A DNA stretch of 34,951 nt from Bacteroidales bacterium UBA3663 (GTDB taxonomy: Bacteria > Bacteroidota > Bacteroidia > Bacteroidales > UBA3663). Of this stretch, positions 27,373 to 34,930 are shown piece by piece (position 1 is the first letter of the stretch; every line of letters starts with the position of its first letter). Location: NCBI GenBank assembly GCA_002373755.1, contig DFJU01000002.1:1-34951 (forward strand), given 5' to 3'. The notes under the pieces are model-generated. The model worked only from the letters and a program-made list of their open reading frames with translations. It ran no database searches and was not told where the DNA came from. Position numbers and translations under genes: made by a program.

Positions 27373-28581
27373 ATGTCTGAAACTCAGAGTGTAGAATCGA
27401 AAAAGAAGCCGACTGTGCTGTTCATCATGCACATGCCGCCTCCAATTCATGGAGCGAGCGTCGTCGGCCAGTTTATCAAGGATTCTGAATTGATAAACGA
27501 TGCTTTCGACTGCCATTACATCAACCTGACGACGGCTAAGAATATGGAGGATATCGGCAAGGGCGGTATCGGCAAGATTGCACTTTTCCTCGAAAAGGTC
27601 GTCAAGGTGCACAATGCCATCCAGAGCCTGCGTCCGTCAATCATCTATATGACGCCGTGCACTTCGGGCGGGCCGTTCGTGAAGGACAATCTGATGCTGA
27701 GTTTCGCAAAAATATTTGCCGCAGTCTATAGCCGCAAGAGCCGTTTTGTGATTCACCTGCACAATAAGGGAGTCCAGACGATGCAGGACGACTGGAAATA
27801 CAGTGTGATGTATCGCTCGTTTTTCTCCAACATGCACGTCATCCTGTTGGGCGAGAGCCTCTATGCCGACATCGCGAAATATGTGAAGCGCAGCAATGTG
27901 CTGATTTGTCCGAATGGAATCCCCGATGTCGAGACGCATCTCGATGAAAAAGTGCATAATGAGGTGCCGCGAGTGCTCTGGCTGTCGCACATCATGCTGA
28001 CCAAGGGCTTGATGGAGTTCCTCGATGCGTTGAGCATACTGAACAAGCGCGGAGTGAAGTTCATGGCCGATTTCGTCGGCGGTATAACCGGCGAAATCAC
28101 ACAGGCCGAGTTTGAGGACGAAATCGAAATGCGCGGCTTGTCGGACATTGTTGAATACCACGGCAATAAGTTCGGCCGCCGAAAGGACGACTTCTTGCGC
28201 CAGGCCGACATCTTTGTACTGCCGAGCTACACGGAGGCCTTCCCGCTGACAATCCTCGAGGCCATGCAGTTCGCGCTGCCGGTCGTCGCATCCAACGTCG
28301 GCGGCATCAGCAGCCAGATTGAAGACGGCGTCAACGGATTCCTGCTGGGCGGCAAGGAGCCGATCATGCAGAACACGTTCCGTCCCGATCCGCATGAGTT
28401 GGCCGACCGTCTGGAACGTCTGCTTTGCGACCGCGAACTGTGCGTGCGCATGGGGCAGGAGGGGCGTCGCCGCTACGAGGCGCATTTCACGTTGCCGACG
28501 TTTGAACATAACTTCAAGCAGGCATTGGAAACCGTGCTCGAAACTCCAAGCATCGACGATGAACACGAAAAAACAAAATGA
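27373..28581 (+). CDS. family 4 glycosyltransferase (GT-B)
   Basis: A 402-residue GT-B protein. VLFIMHMPPPIHGASVVGQFI is the glycine-containing acceptor-side loop seen in many GT4 enzymes. The C-terminal half has RVLWLSHIMLTKGLMEFLDAL, then ADIFVLPSYTEAFPLTILEAMQFALPVVASNVGG with a proper EX7E (E288, E296). It is the last glycosyltransferase of the locus, 54 bp after the previous gene. Its 3' end encodes a charged tail, and the beta-barrel gene follows 30 bp later. Confidence 0.9.
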   Translation: MSETQSVESKKKPTVLFIMHMPPPIHGASVVGQFIKDSELINDAFDCHYINLTTAKNMEDIGKGGIGKIALFLEKVVKVHNAIQSLRPSIIYMTPCTSGGPFVKDNLMLSFAKIFAAVYSRKSRFVIHLHNKGVQTMQDDWKYSVMYRSFFSNMHVILLGESLYADIAKYVKRSNVLICPNGIPDVETHLDEKVHNEVPRVLWLSHIMLTKGLMEFLDALSILNKRGVKFMADFVGGITGEITQAEFEDEIEMRGLSDIVEYHGNKFGRRKDDFLRQADIFVLPSYTEAFPLTILEAMQFALPVVASNVGGISSQIEDGVNGFLLGGKEPIMQNTFRPDPHELADRLERLLCDRELCVRMGQEGRRRYEAHFTLPTFEHNFKQALETVLETPSIDDEHEKTK

Positions 28582-28611
28582 AAAAATATTAATCCAAACA
28601 AATGTAATTTT

Positions 28612-29340
28612 ATGAAAAAGACTTTTTCTTTATTCGTAATCCTCATGGCCTCTTCGTTGGGTTTGGCATCTGCGCAAGATGTCGTTGCAGCCGATAGCAC
28701 AGCTGTTGAAGCAACGTTCGACGCCACATCGACAAGTGAAGAAGACTATTCTTTCCTGTTTGAATCGAATGAAGTTGACTTCAACGAAGGAGTTGAAAAA
28801 GGCGATTGGGAACTCCATCTCGACCTGTATATGAATACCTCGACAGGTACCTCGGCAATCACGAGCGATGAAAGCGGCGGTTTCAATGTCGGTTTCGGCT
28901 ACAATGTGCTTCATTCCTTCTACGCAGGTTTGTCGACGGGCTATTGGCACGACTTCGGTGGAACTTCAGGTCTCGAAGCTGGCGACTTTATGCCTTTTAT
29001 GGCCGAATTGCAGCTTCGATGGAATGTCCGTCGCAAACTGTCTATTTATGCGCAGGGACGAGGCGGCTTGGTTGTACCTATCGTTTCAGGCAAGAAGGAT
29101 GTTCCATATAGAGATGATGCAACTGGCGCGGTGGCAGGTAAGGCCGACTTCGACTATCCGAGCTACTTGTACTACGAAGTTCAGCCAGGTCTGATGTATC
29201 GTCTCAGCCCGAGAGTTGATCTCCGTTTGTCAGTCCATTATGCTTATGCAAAACCGTTCAATGAAAGCAAGCATTTTAAGGGTAAGACATACGACGAAAC
29301 CATCATTGGTGCCAAGTTGGGCATCGGCTACCGCTTCTGA
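28612..29340 (+). CDS. outer-membrane beta-barrel protein
   Basis: A 242-residue protein with a clear signal peptide (MKKTFSLFVILMASSLGLASA, likely cut before Q22). An acidic linker of about 35 residues follows, then alternating hydrophobic/polar strands rich in aromatic residues (WELHLDLYMN, GGFNVGFGYN, VDLRLSVHYAYA). It ends in LGIGYRF with the terminal Phe expected for outer-membrane insertion. The size suits an eight-to-ten-stranded barrel. It may belong to the glycan operon or be an independent porin-like or structural protein; no specific family is recognised. Confidence 0.75.
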   Translation: MKKTFSLFVILMASSLGLASAQDVVAADSTAVEATFDATSTSEEDYSFLFESNEVDFNEGVEKGDWELHLDLYMNTSTGTSAITSDESGGFNVGFGYNVLHSFYAGLSTGYWHDFGGTSGLEAGDFMPFMAELQLRWNVRRKLSIYAQGRGGLVVPIVSGKKDVPYRDDATGAVAGKADFDYPSYLYYEVQPGLMYRLSPRVDLRLSVHYAYAKPFNESKHFKGKTYDETIIGAKLGIGYRF

Positions 29341-29450
29341 AGCGGCATACCGTCGTCATAAACAGAGAAATTCATGAATCTTTAAGTAGGTGGTCAGAAT
29401 TGTTGCAATGCTTCAACTCGATTCACCGAGCTAATTTTGAACAACTACTT

Positions 29451-29482
29451 ATTTTGCCATCCCTTCGGTGGGGTGGCAAAAT
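29451..29482. terminator. 13-bp hairpin between the beta-barrel gene and panB
   Basis: ATTTTGCCATCCC (29451-29463) pairs with GGGGTGGCAAAAT (29470-29482) around the loop TTCGGT, with one G-U pair. The A/T ends make it usable from either strand, although no extra T-run follows. It resembles the hairpin after coaX. It may end transcripts from the beta-barrel gene or act in the panB leader, whose start lies 21 bp downstream; a small GTTTG/CAAAC hairpin (29487-29500) lies between. The rest of this 163-bp spacer shows nothing I can name. Confidence 0.55.
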
Positions 29483-29503
29483 GTGTGTTTGTAAGCAAAC
29501 GAA

Positions 29504-30298
29504 ATGAGAAAAACAATTTTTGATTTGTTGAGCCGCAAGGGCAGTCGGCCGATAAGCATGTTGACGGCCTACGATTGCAACACGGCTCGCACAATCGACG
29601 AAGCCGGCATTGACATGATCCTTGTCGGCGATTCGTTGGGAAATGTAATGTTGGGCTACGAAAATACGTTGGCCGTAACCGTTGACGACATGATTCACCA
29701 TGCCAAGGCCGTCGTGCGTGGCTCAAAGGAGGCTTTTGTCGTGGTCGATATGCCATTCATGTCATATCAGACGTCGGTGGAGGATGCTGTGCGCAACGCC
29801 GGCCGCATCATGAAGGATACAAACTGCCAGGCCGTCAAGCTGGAGGGCGGCGCGGAATATGCCGACCGCATCCGAGCCATCGTCGAGGCCGGAATCCCGG
29901 TGGTTGCCCACATCGGACTTACGCCGCAGTCGGTCAATGCCTTGGGCGGATATAAAGTGCAGGGCAGGGGCGACGAGAAGGCTGCAAAATTGTTGGCCGA
30001 TGCAAAAGCCGTGTGCGATGCCGGCGCATTTGCCATCACGCTAGAGTGTGTGCCAGAGCCGTTGGCCAAGACTGTTACCGAACAGGTTGCTGCGTTGACA
30101 ATCGGCATTGGCGCCGGCCGCTATACCGACGGCCAAGTGCTTGTATATCAGGATATGTTGGGCTATACCGACGGTTTTACGCCGAAGTTCGTGAAAAAGT
30201 ATGCCGACTTGCACAGCGTGATGCTCGATGCGTTCCGTCAGTACAAGGAAGATGTCGCCAATCGCGCCTTCCCGGAGGTCGGGCAGACGTTCAAGTAA
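29504..30298 (+). CDS. panB: 3-methyl-2-oxobutanoate hydroxymethyltransferase
   Basis: This enzyme makes ketopantoate from 2-oxoisovalerate and 5,10-methylene-THF, the first committed step to pantothenate. The 264-residue protein is the usual family length. Visible marks are LTAYDCNTARTIDEAGID, VGDSLGNVMLGYENTL (D43), VVVDMPFMSY (D82), VKLEGG (K112, E114), HIGLTPQSVNALGGYKVQGR, ITLECVP (E181, catalytic base region) and GIGAG...DGQVLVYQDMLG. It opens a five-gene pantothenate/CoA operon; panC follows after 35 bp. Confidence 0.97.
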   Translation: MRKTIFDLLSRKGSRPISMLTAYDCNTARTIDEAGIDMILVGDSLGNVMLGYENTLAVTVDDMIHHAKAVVRGSKEAFVVVDMPFMSYQTSVEDAVRNAGRIMKDTNCQAVKLEGGAEYADRIRAIVEAGIPVVAHIGLTPQSVNALGGYKVQGRGDEKAAKLLADAKAVCDAGAFAITLECVPEPLAKTVTEQVAALTIGIGAGRYTDGQVLVYQDMLGYTDGFTPKFVKKYADLHSVMLDAFRQYKEDVANRAFPEVGQTFK

Positions 30299-30333
30299 AA
30301 ATGAATAGTGTCAATTCTCAAAAAAATTAAGGT

Positions 30334-31182
30334 ATGAAAGTTGTAAAGACGATACAAGAAGTTAGAGATTATGTCGTAGCGTGGCGTAAGGCAGGCCTCA
30401 GCGTTGGTCTGGTGCCGACGATGGGTTATCTGCACGAAGGTCATCAGAGCTTGATTCGCAAGTCGGTCGAGCAGAATGACCGCACAGTCGTTTCGGTGTT
30501 TGTCAACCCGATTCAGTTCGGCCCGAATGAGGATCTTGAGGCATATCCGCGCGACTTGAACCGCGACATGAAAGCAGTCGAGGAGGCTGGCGGTGACCTC
30601 ATTTTCAATCCGGAGCCGGAAGAGATGTATCGCGGCCATTTCACATCGTTCATCGACACCACCGAGACCACAGAACTGCTGTGCGGTGCCGTCCGTCCGG
30701 TGCATTTCCGTGGCGTTTGTACGGTGGTCGGCAAGTTGTTCAACATCGTGCAGCCCGACCGCGCCTACTTCGGACAGAAGGATGCGCAGCAGTTGGCAAC
30801 CATCCGTCGTTTTGTGCGCGACTTGAATTTCCCGGTTGAAATAGTGCCGTGTCCGATTGTGCGCGAGGCCGACGGTTTGGCAAAGTCGAGCCGCAACACC
30901 TACCTCAACGTCGAGGAGCGTAAGGCGGCCCTCATCCTTTCGCAGAGCCTGAAGAAGGGCAAGTCGGCCATCGAACAGGGCGAACGCGATGCGCAGCGTG
31001 TCATCGACATCATCCGCAAGAACCTTGAGACCGAGCCGATGGCCCGCATCGACTATGTGGAAGTCGTCGATTTCGAGAATATTCAGCGCGTGGCTGAAAT
31101 CAAGGGTGAGACGTTGGTCGCCATCGCCGTCTATATCGGCAAGACTCGCCTCATCGACAACTTTATCGTCGACGTTAAATGA
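30334..31182 (+). CDS. panC: pantothenate synthetase (pantoate--beta-alanine ligase)
   Basis: It joins pantoate and beta-alanine using ATP. The 282-residue protein has the HIGH-type motif PTMGYLHEGH (28-37), FVNPIQFGPNEDLEAYPR, RPVHFRGVCTVV (pantoate site), AYFGQKDAQQ (145-153) and KSSRNTYL (184-191, the KMSKS-equivalent loop). All expected active-site blocks are present. It lies between panB and panD, its substrate suppliers, with an 17-bp gap to panD. Confidence 0.97.
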   Translation: MKVVKTIQEVRDYVVAWRKAGLSVGLVPTMGYLHEGHQSLIRKSVEQNDRTVVSVFVNPIQFGPNEDLEAYPRDLNRDMKAVEEAGGDLIFNPEPEEMYRGHFTSFIDTTETTELLCGAVRPVHFRGVCTVVGKLFNIVQPDRAYFGQKDAQQLATIRRFVRDLNFPVEIVPCPIVREADGLAKSSRNTYLNVEERKAALILSQSLKKGKSAIEQGERDAQRVIDIIRKNLETEPMARIDYVEVVDFENIQRVAEIKGETLVAIAVYIGKTRLIDNFIVDVK

Positions 31183-31199
31183 ATTAAAGGCATCGAACA

Positions 31200-31592
31200 A
31201 TGAACATCACATTGCTGAAAGCCAAGATACACCGCGCCACGGTGACGCAGGCCGACCTCGACTACGTGGGCAGCATCACCATAGATGCACACCTTATGGC
31301 CGAATCTGGCATCGTCGAATACGAAAAAGTGCAGATTGCCGACATTGACAATGGCAGCCGTTTCGAGACCTACGTCATTGCGGGCGAGGCCGGTTCGGGC
31401 ATCATCTGCCTGAATGGAGCCGCCGCCAAGTGCGTGAGTGTGGGCGACAAGGTCATCATCATGGTCTATGCCGACATGACGCCCGACGAGGCCGCCGCGC
31501 ATCGTCCCACGGTGATTTTCGTCGATGAAAAAAACCGCGTAGCGCGCAAGGCACGTTACGAAAAACATGGTAAATTGAGCGAACAATGCTGA
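31200..31592 (+). CDS. panD: aspartate 1-decarboxylase
   Basis: It makes beta-alanine from aspartate. The 130-residue proenzyme contains YVGSITID; self-cleavage between G24 and S25 would produce the pyruvoyl cofactor, as in other PanD proteins. Downstream marks are [26 protein letters not shown] and VIIMVYADM. The extra C-terminal tail includes NRVARKAR, encoded over an exact iterated element at 31536-31543. The gene overlaps the next start by 7 bp. Confidence 0.97.
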   Translation: MNITLLKAKIHRATVTQADLDYVGSITIDAHLMAESGIVEYEKVQIADIDNGSRFETYVIAGEAGSGIICLNGAAAKCVSVGDKVIIMVYADMTPDEAAAHRPTVIFVDEKNRVARKARYEKHGKLSEQC

Positions 31593-32782
31593 CAGGGAAA
31601 AACATCGTTCTGGGCGTGACGGGCAGCATCGCCGCCTATAAAATCGCCAATCTTGCCTCGATGCTGGTGAAGCTGAACGCCAACGTGCACGTCATCATGA
31701 CGCACAACGCCACGCAGTTCATCACGCCGCTCACGTTCGAGACGCTGACGGGCAACAAGTGCATCGTCGATACGTTCGACCGCAACTTCAACTACGAGGT
31801 GAAGCACGTCTCGCTGGCCAAGTCGGCCGACGTCTTCCTCGTGGCTCCGTGCTCGGCCAACGTGATTGGCAAACTGGCGGGCGGCATCTGCGACGACATG
31901 CTCACGACGACGCTGTTGGCCACCAAGGCACCAAAAATCATTGCTCCGGCAATGAACACCGGCATGTGGGAAAATCCCATCTTGCAGGATAATTTGCAGA
32001 AGCTGCAACGCTTTGGCTATCACGTCGTTGCTCCAGCTTGCGGCCGATTGGCCTGCGGCGACGTCGGCAATGGAAAGATGCCCGAACCAGAAGAGTTGCT
32101 TGAGCACATCATGCTGCATGTGGCGCGCCCGAAGAACCTCGCCGGCCGTCGCGTCCTCATCTCGGCAGGACCGACGCAGGAGGCTATCGACCCCGTGCGC
32201 TACATCACCAACCGTTCGTCGGGCAAGATGGGCTATGCATTGGCCAAGATGGCGGCGATGCGCGGTGCAGAGGTGACGCTCGTATCTGGCCCGGTGAACC
32301 TGCGGCCGTTTGTCGGCGTCGATGTGGTGCAGGTGCGCAGCGCTCAGCAGATGTTCGATGCCATAAAGTCGCGTAGCGCGTCGGCCGACGTCATAATCAT
32401 GTGCAGCGCGGTGGCCGACTACACGCCGGCTGTCTATTCCGACCAGAAAGTGAAGAAGTCCGACGGCGAACTGAGCATCGGGCTGCATCGCACGCAGGAC
32501 ATCCTGAAGTATCTGGGCGAGCACAAGCGCGAGGGGCAGACGTTGGTCGGCTTCTCGATGGAGACCGAAAATCTGATTGAAAATTCGCGCGCCAAGCTTG
32601 TCAAGAAGAACGTCGATTTCATTTGCGCCAATTCGATTGCATCGGGCAAGACTGGTTTCGCGGTCGATACGAATCAGGTGACAATCATCGCCACCGACGG
32701 CATTCGCGAACTTCCGCTCTGCTCGAAAGAGGCTACGGCCGACATGATTCTTGACAGAATAATCGGCAACCAGAATCCGTAA
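31586..32782 (+). CDS. coaBC: bifunctional phosphopantothenoylcysteine synthetase/decarboxylase
   Basis: It joins 4'-phosphopantothenate to cysteine, then decarboxylates to 4'-phosphopantetheine. The 398-residue protein has the CoaC flavodomain ([11 protein letters not shown]74 in [12 protein letters not shown] 121-124, C157 in [11 protein letters not shown]) followed by CoaB ([26 protein letters not shown] from 191, and [12 protein letters not shown]). All key residues are present. It is coupled to panD by overlap. An iterated element falls within it (32370-32377, residues KSRSAS). Confidence 0.96.
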   Translation: MLTGKNIVLGVTGSIAAYKIANLASMLVKLNANVHVIMTHNATQFITPLTFETLTGNKCIVDTFDRNFNYEVKHVSLAKSADVFLVAPCSANVIGKLAGGICDDMLTTTLLATKAPKIIAPAMNTGMWENPILQDNLQKLQRFGYHVVAPACGRLACGDVGNGKMPEPEELLEHIMLHVARPKNLAGRRVLISAGPTQEAIDPVRYITNRSSGKMGYALAKMAAMRGAEVTLVSGPVNLRPFVGVDVVQVRSAQQMFDAIKSRSASADVIIMCSAVADYTPAVYSDQKVKKSDGELSIGLHRTQDILKYLGEHKREGQTLVGFSMETENLIENSRAKLVKKNVDFICANSIASGKTGFAVDTNQVTIIATDGIRELPLCSKEATADMILDRIIGNQNP

Positions 32783-32797
32783 ACCGAAATTTTGCCC

Positions 32798-33592
32798 ATG
32801 CTCCTCATCGATATTGGCAACTCGACCGTCGTTACAGCCTTGGCCGATGCCGCAGGCAACATCGTCAGCACCTACCGCTTCAAGACGCAGAAGGATGCCT
32901 CTGCCAGTTATTTCCGTGGCGAATTCAAGGCCGGATTCGACCATTGCGGCATCAATACGGCCGATGTCACACAGGTCGTGGCCTCGTCGGTCGTGCCCGA
33001 AGTGAACGACGACGTCGCACAGGCCATCGCCGACCTCACAGGGTGCGCTACGCGGTTTTTCGGCGTCGATGATGCCCTCCGGCTTATCGGCATCGACATT
33101 GATTCGCCGGCTCAATTGGGACGCGACCGTCTGGCCGATGCCGTCGGAGCCGCAGTCTGCTACGGAGCGCCCGTCATCGTCATCGACATGGGCACGGCAA
33201 CCACCATCGGCGTGGTCGATGGAAACCGCACTTTCATCGGCGGCATGATAATCCCTGGCGTGAAGACCTCGCTGAGGGCATTGAGCGAACGAGCATCGCA
33301 GCTGCCGAGCATCGACATCGCAGCCCCGCAGAACTACATTGGCCGCAACACGCTCGAATGTATGCAGAGCGGCATCGTGAATGGGACGGCGGCGATGCTC
33401 GACGGCATTGTGTCGATCATTTCAGCAAAGCTCGGCGGTGCAGTTCGTGTAGTCGCGACGGGCGGAATGGCCGACATCATTGTGCCGCATTGCCGTTTGA
33501 AGATCACCATCGACCGTCACCTCCAGTTCAAGGGCATTTTCCATGCCATGCAAGCCTCTGCGGCCGATGGCAGACAGCATCGGCCGCAGTAG
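32798..33592 (+). CDS. coaX: type III pantothenate kinase
   Basis: It phosphorylates pantothenate. ATG 32798 is preferred over a TTG six bases earlier, giving 264 residues that begin MLLIDIGNST (phosphate-binding D5). VVASSVVPEV, GRDRLADAVGA and VIDMGTATTIGVVDG (130-144) are type III signatures. With coaBC immediately ahead, the operon covers most steps from ketoisovalerate to phosphopantetheine. Its last codons lie in a perfect 12-bp inverted repeat formed by two CATCGGCC motifs. Confidence 0.95.
   Translation: MLLIDIGNSTVVTALADAAGNIVSTYRFKTQKDASASYFRGEFKAGFDHCGINTADVTQVVASSVVPEVNDDVAQAIADLTGCATRFFGVDDALRLIGIDIDSPAQLGRDRLADAVGAAVCYGAPVIVIDMGTATTIGVVDGNRTFIGGMIIPGVKTSLRALSERASQLPSIDIAAPQNYIGRNTLECMQSGIVNGTAAMLDGIVSIISAKLGGAVRVVATGGMADIIVPHCRLKITIDRHLQFKGIFHAMQASAADGRQHRPQ
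33558..33589. repeat. perfect inverted pair of the CATCGGCC motif at the coaX 3' end
   Basis: CTGCGGCCGATG (33558-33569) and CATCGGCCGCAG (33578-33589) are exact reverse complements separated by 8 bases. The hairpin ends at the base before the coaX TAG stop. It encodes the last residues of CoaX, which fall outside the conserved fold. It may support termination or protect the mRNA end together with the hairpin 36 bp downstream. Confidence 0.8.
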
Positions 33593-33624
33593 AAGTCAGG
33601 TCGGTTCGGAAACAGTTTGATCAG

Positions 33625-33660
33625 GAAGCCACTCCATTGCGGGGTGGCTTCTTGTATTTC
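33625..33660 (+). terminator. probable rho-independent terminator after coaX
   Basis: GAAGCCACTCC (33625-33635) pairs with GGGGTGGCTTC (33641-33651) over an ATTGC loop, with one G-U pair, followed by the T-rich TTGTATTT. It would end the pan/coa operon ahead of the separate promoter of the SGNH hydrolase. Confidence 0.72.
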
Positions 33661-33683
33661 AACGACTTTTGTTGTCCATTTTT

Positions 33684-33714
33684 TTTGCTGATTTGCAGAA
33701 TTTTGCTATCTTTG
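33684..33714 (+). promoter_or_regulatory. Bacteroidota-type promoter for the SGNH hydrolase gene
   Basis: TTTG at 33684-33687, 19 bases, then TATCTTTG at 33707-33714, matching the Bacteroidota -33/-7 consensus (TTTG, 19-21 nt, TAnnTTTG). Transcription would begin near 33720, with a leader of about 25 bases that includes a purine-rich AAAAAAAAGGAAAA ahead of the ATG at 33746. Confidence 0.8.
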
Positions 33715-33745
33715 CGCGCCCAAAAAAAAGGAAAACACACTACAC

Positions 33746-34930
33746 ATGGAATCCAATCGTCCAGAATTCACAAAATGGGTTGCCTGCTGGGGCAACGCTA
33801 CAAGCATCACCGACCGCAAGGAGTGCGTCTATGCGCGCGACCTCACATTGCGCTATCCCGTCAGGATGTGCTTCGACGGCAGCAGCCTCCGCTTCCGACT
33901 TTCAAATCTGACCGGCACAGAGCCTGTCCGCATCGCAAAAATCCGCGTAGCACATCAGCGCGCGGTCGATTCCGATGCCTATCAGCCTGTCGCGGTGACT
34001 TTTGGCGGCCGATGTGGCGACGGCGTCGAGATTGAACCAGGCACCGAGGTGACGAGCGACGAGATCGCCTTCGACGTGACGGCCGGCGAGACCATCGACG
34101 TGAGCCTCTATCTGGCCGACTTCACCCAGATGAATGCCGGAACGCTCATCACGGGCCCGTTGTCGAAGGGGCGCTACAGCTACGGCGACTTCGCCGACAG
34201 CGCCGTGTTGCCAATCGAGAAGACACGTTCGACGCAGTGGTTCTACTTCCTCAACACCATCGACGTGCTTACGGCCGACGAGAATCGCGCCATCATCTGC
34301 TATGGCGATTCGATTACGGCGCAGAGCTGGCCCGACTACCTCAGCCAGCGCATCTGGGATGCCGGCGTGCGCAACGTCTCGATTGTGCGTCGGGCGGTGA
34401 GCGGCACACGCATCCTGCGCCAGTACGACTGCATCACATATCAGGCCTATGGGCTGAAGGGCGCTACGCGATTCCCGATTGAGGTGAACGTGGCCGGAGC
34501 GAGCGACATCGTCATCCAGCACGGCATCAACGACATTATCCACCCCGTCGGCGTCGAGGTCAATCCGTTCCGTCCGTGGAGCGACCTGCCGACCGTCAGC
34601 GAAATGACATCGGCCGTCGAACAGCTCTACGTCCGGCCGTCGCGCGAACTCGGTCTGCACGTGTGGAGCGGCACTTTGTTGCCGATTTTCGGTTGGCGAA
34701 CCTACAATGCCATGCGCGAAAAGATGCGCGGCGAGTTCAACGAGTGGCTGCGCACGTCGCCCATCTTCGACGGCTGCATCGACTTCGACCGCGCCTTGTC
34801 CGATGAGCATCGGCTGGAAGCCTTTGCCGCAGGGTTCGATTCGGGCGACCATCTGCACCCGAGCGAGGCGGCCTACGACGTCATGGCGCAGTGCTGTCTG
34901 GAGGCTCTGAGGGCTGCTACGCGACTTTGA
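33746..34930 (+). CDS. SGNH/GDSL-family hydrolase (esterase)
   Basis: A 394-residue protein without a signal peptide. An N-terminal beta-rich domain (about 1-175) precedes the SGNH domain: ICYGDSITAQSWPDYL (nucleophile S189), a conserved Gly region at RRAVSGTRIL, HGINDII (N262) and DHLHPSE (D368, H371 catalytic pair). This two-domain form is common among esterases that act on sugars or small acyl groups. It has its own promoter and terminator-isolated position, so it is not clearly part of either operon. Iterated elements occur near its start (33944), in the middle (34463), and at its stop codon (34916). Confidence 0.9.
   Translation: MESNRPEFTKWVACWGNATSITDRKECVYARDLTLRYPVRMCFDGSSLRFRLSNLTGTEPVRIAKIRVAHQRAVDSDAYQPVAVTFGGRCGDGVEIEPGTEVTSDEIAFDVTAGETIDVSLYLADFTQMNAGTLITGPLSKGRYSYGDFADSAVLPIEKTRSTQWFYFLNTIDVLTADENRAIICYGDSITAQSWPDYLSQRIWDAGVRNVSIVRRAVSGTRILRQYDCITYQAYGLKGATRFPIEVNVAGASDIVIQHGINDIIHPVGVEVNPFRPWSDLPTVSEMTSAVEQLYVRPSRELGLHVWSGTLLPIFGWRTYNAMREKMRGEFNEWLRTSPIFDGCIDFDRALSDEHRLEAFAAGFDSGDHLHPSEAAYDVMAQCCLEALRAATRL

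Larger units (their letters stand above)
6091..34615. repeat. second iterated motif, CATCGGCC (often GCATCGGCCAA)
   Basis: At least 36 exact copies counted by eye on the two strands, including 6091, 6239, 6292, 6754, 8647, 8866, 12886, 13086, 13379, 14698, 17928, 19038, 20733, 21335, 22456, 24349, 24622, 26843, 29995, 32842, 33133, 33562, 33578 and 34608. One copy lies earlier (842). None is in 1450-5860 or 9898-12800. Most are in genes, in more than one frame (ASA, IGQ, HRP, AD), so amino-acid usage explains only part of it. Confidence 0.65.
5966..34923. repeat. dispersed iterated element, core GCTACGCG, consensus GCTACGCG-R-N-TTTT
   Basis: Exact cores in + orientation start at 5966, 8033, 8621, 19782, 23685, 25024, 33047, 34463 and 34916; in reverse orientation (CGCGTAGC) at 16281, 22736, 24033, 27121, 31536, 32370 and 33944. 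That is 16 in 35 kb, about one expected for an 8-mer on two strands. Near matches with one change (GCTACGTG or ACTACGCG) occur around 6130, 7605, 7833, 9404, 20533, 22002, 26154 and 26530. Most continue as A/G, any base, then 2-7 T. They lie in genes of unrelated function, in several reading frames, and in two spacers. None lies in 1450-5860 or 9898-12800. Confidence 0.8.

Noticed and set aside
29430..29456. Possible promoter TTTTG ... TTATTTTG ahead of panB
   Set aside because: The spacing between the boxes is only about 9 bases, the -7 box has a mismatch, and the sequence lies within the hairpin stem.
31556..33115. Long open frame on the minus strand opposite panD/coaBC/coaX (519 codons)
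   Set aside because: Its translation is rich in His, Arg, Asp and Cys without any domain pattern, and it lies antisense to three well-supported genes. It is a by-product of the GC-rich codon use.
5966..34923. CRISPR array or REP/BIME-type repeats as explanation of the iterated elements
   Set aside because: Spacing is irregular over kilobases, the repeat unit is only 8-16 bases, most copies lie in genes, and there are no cas genes or paired REP arrays.
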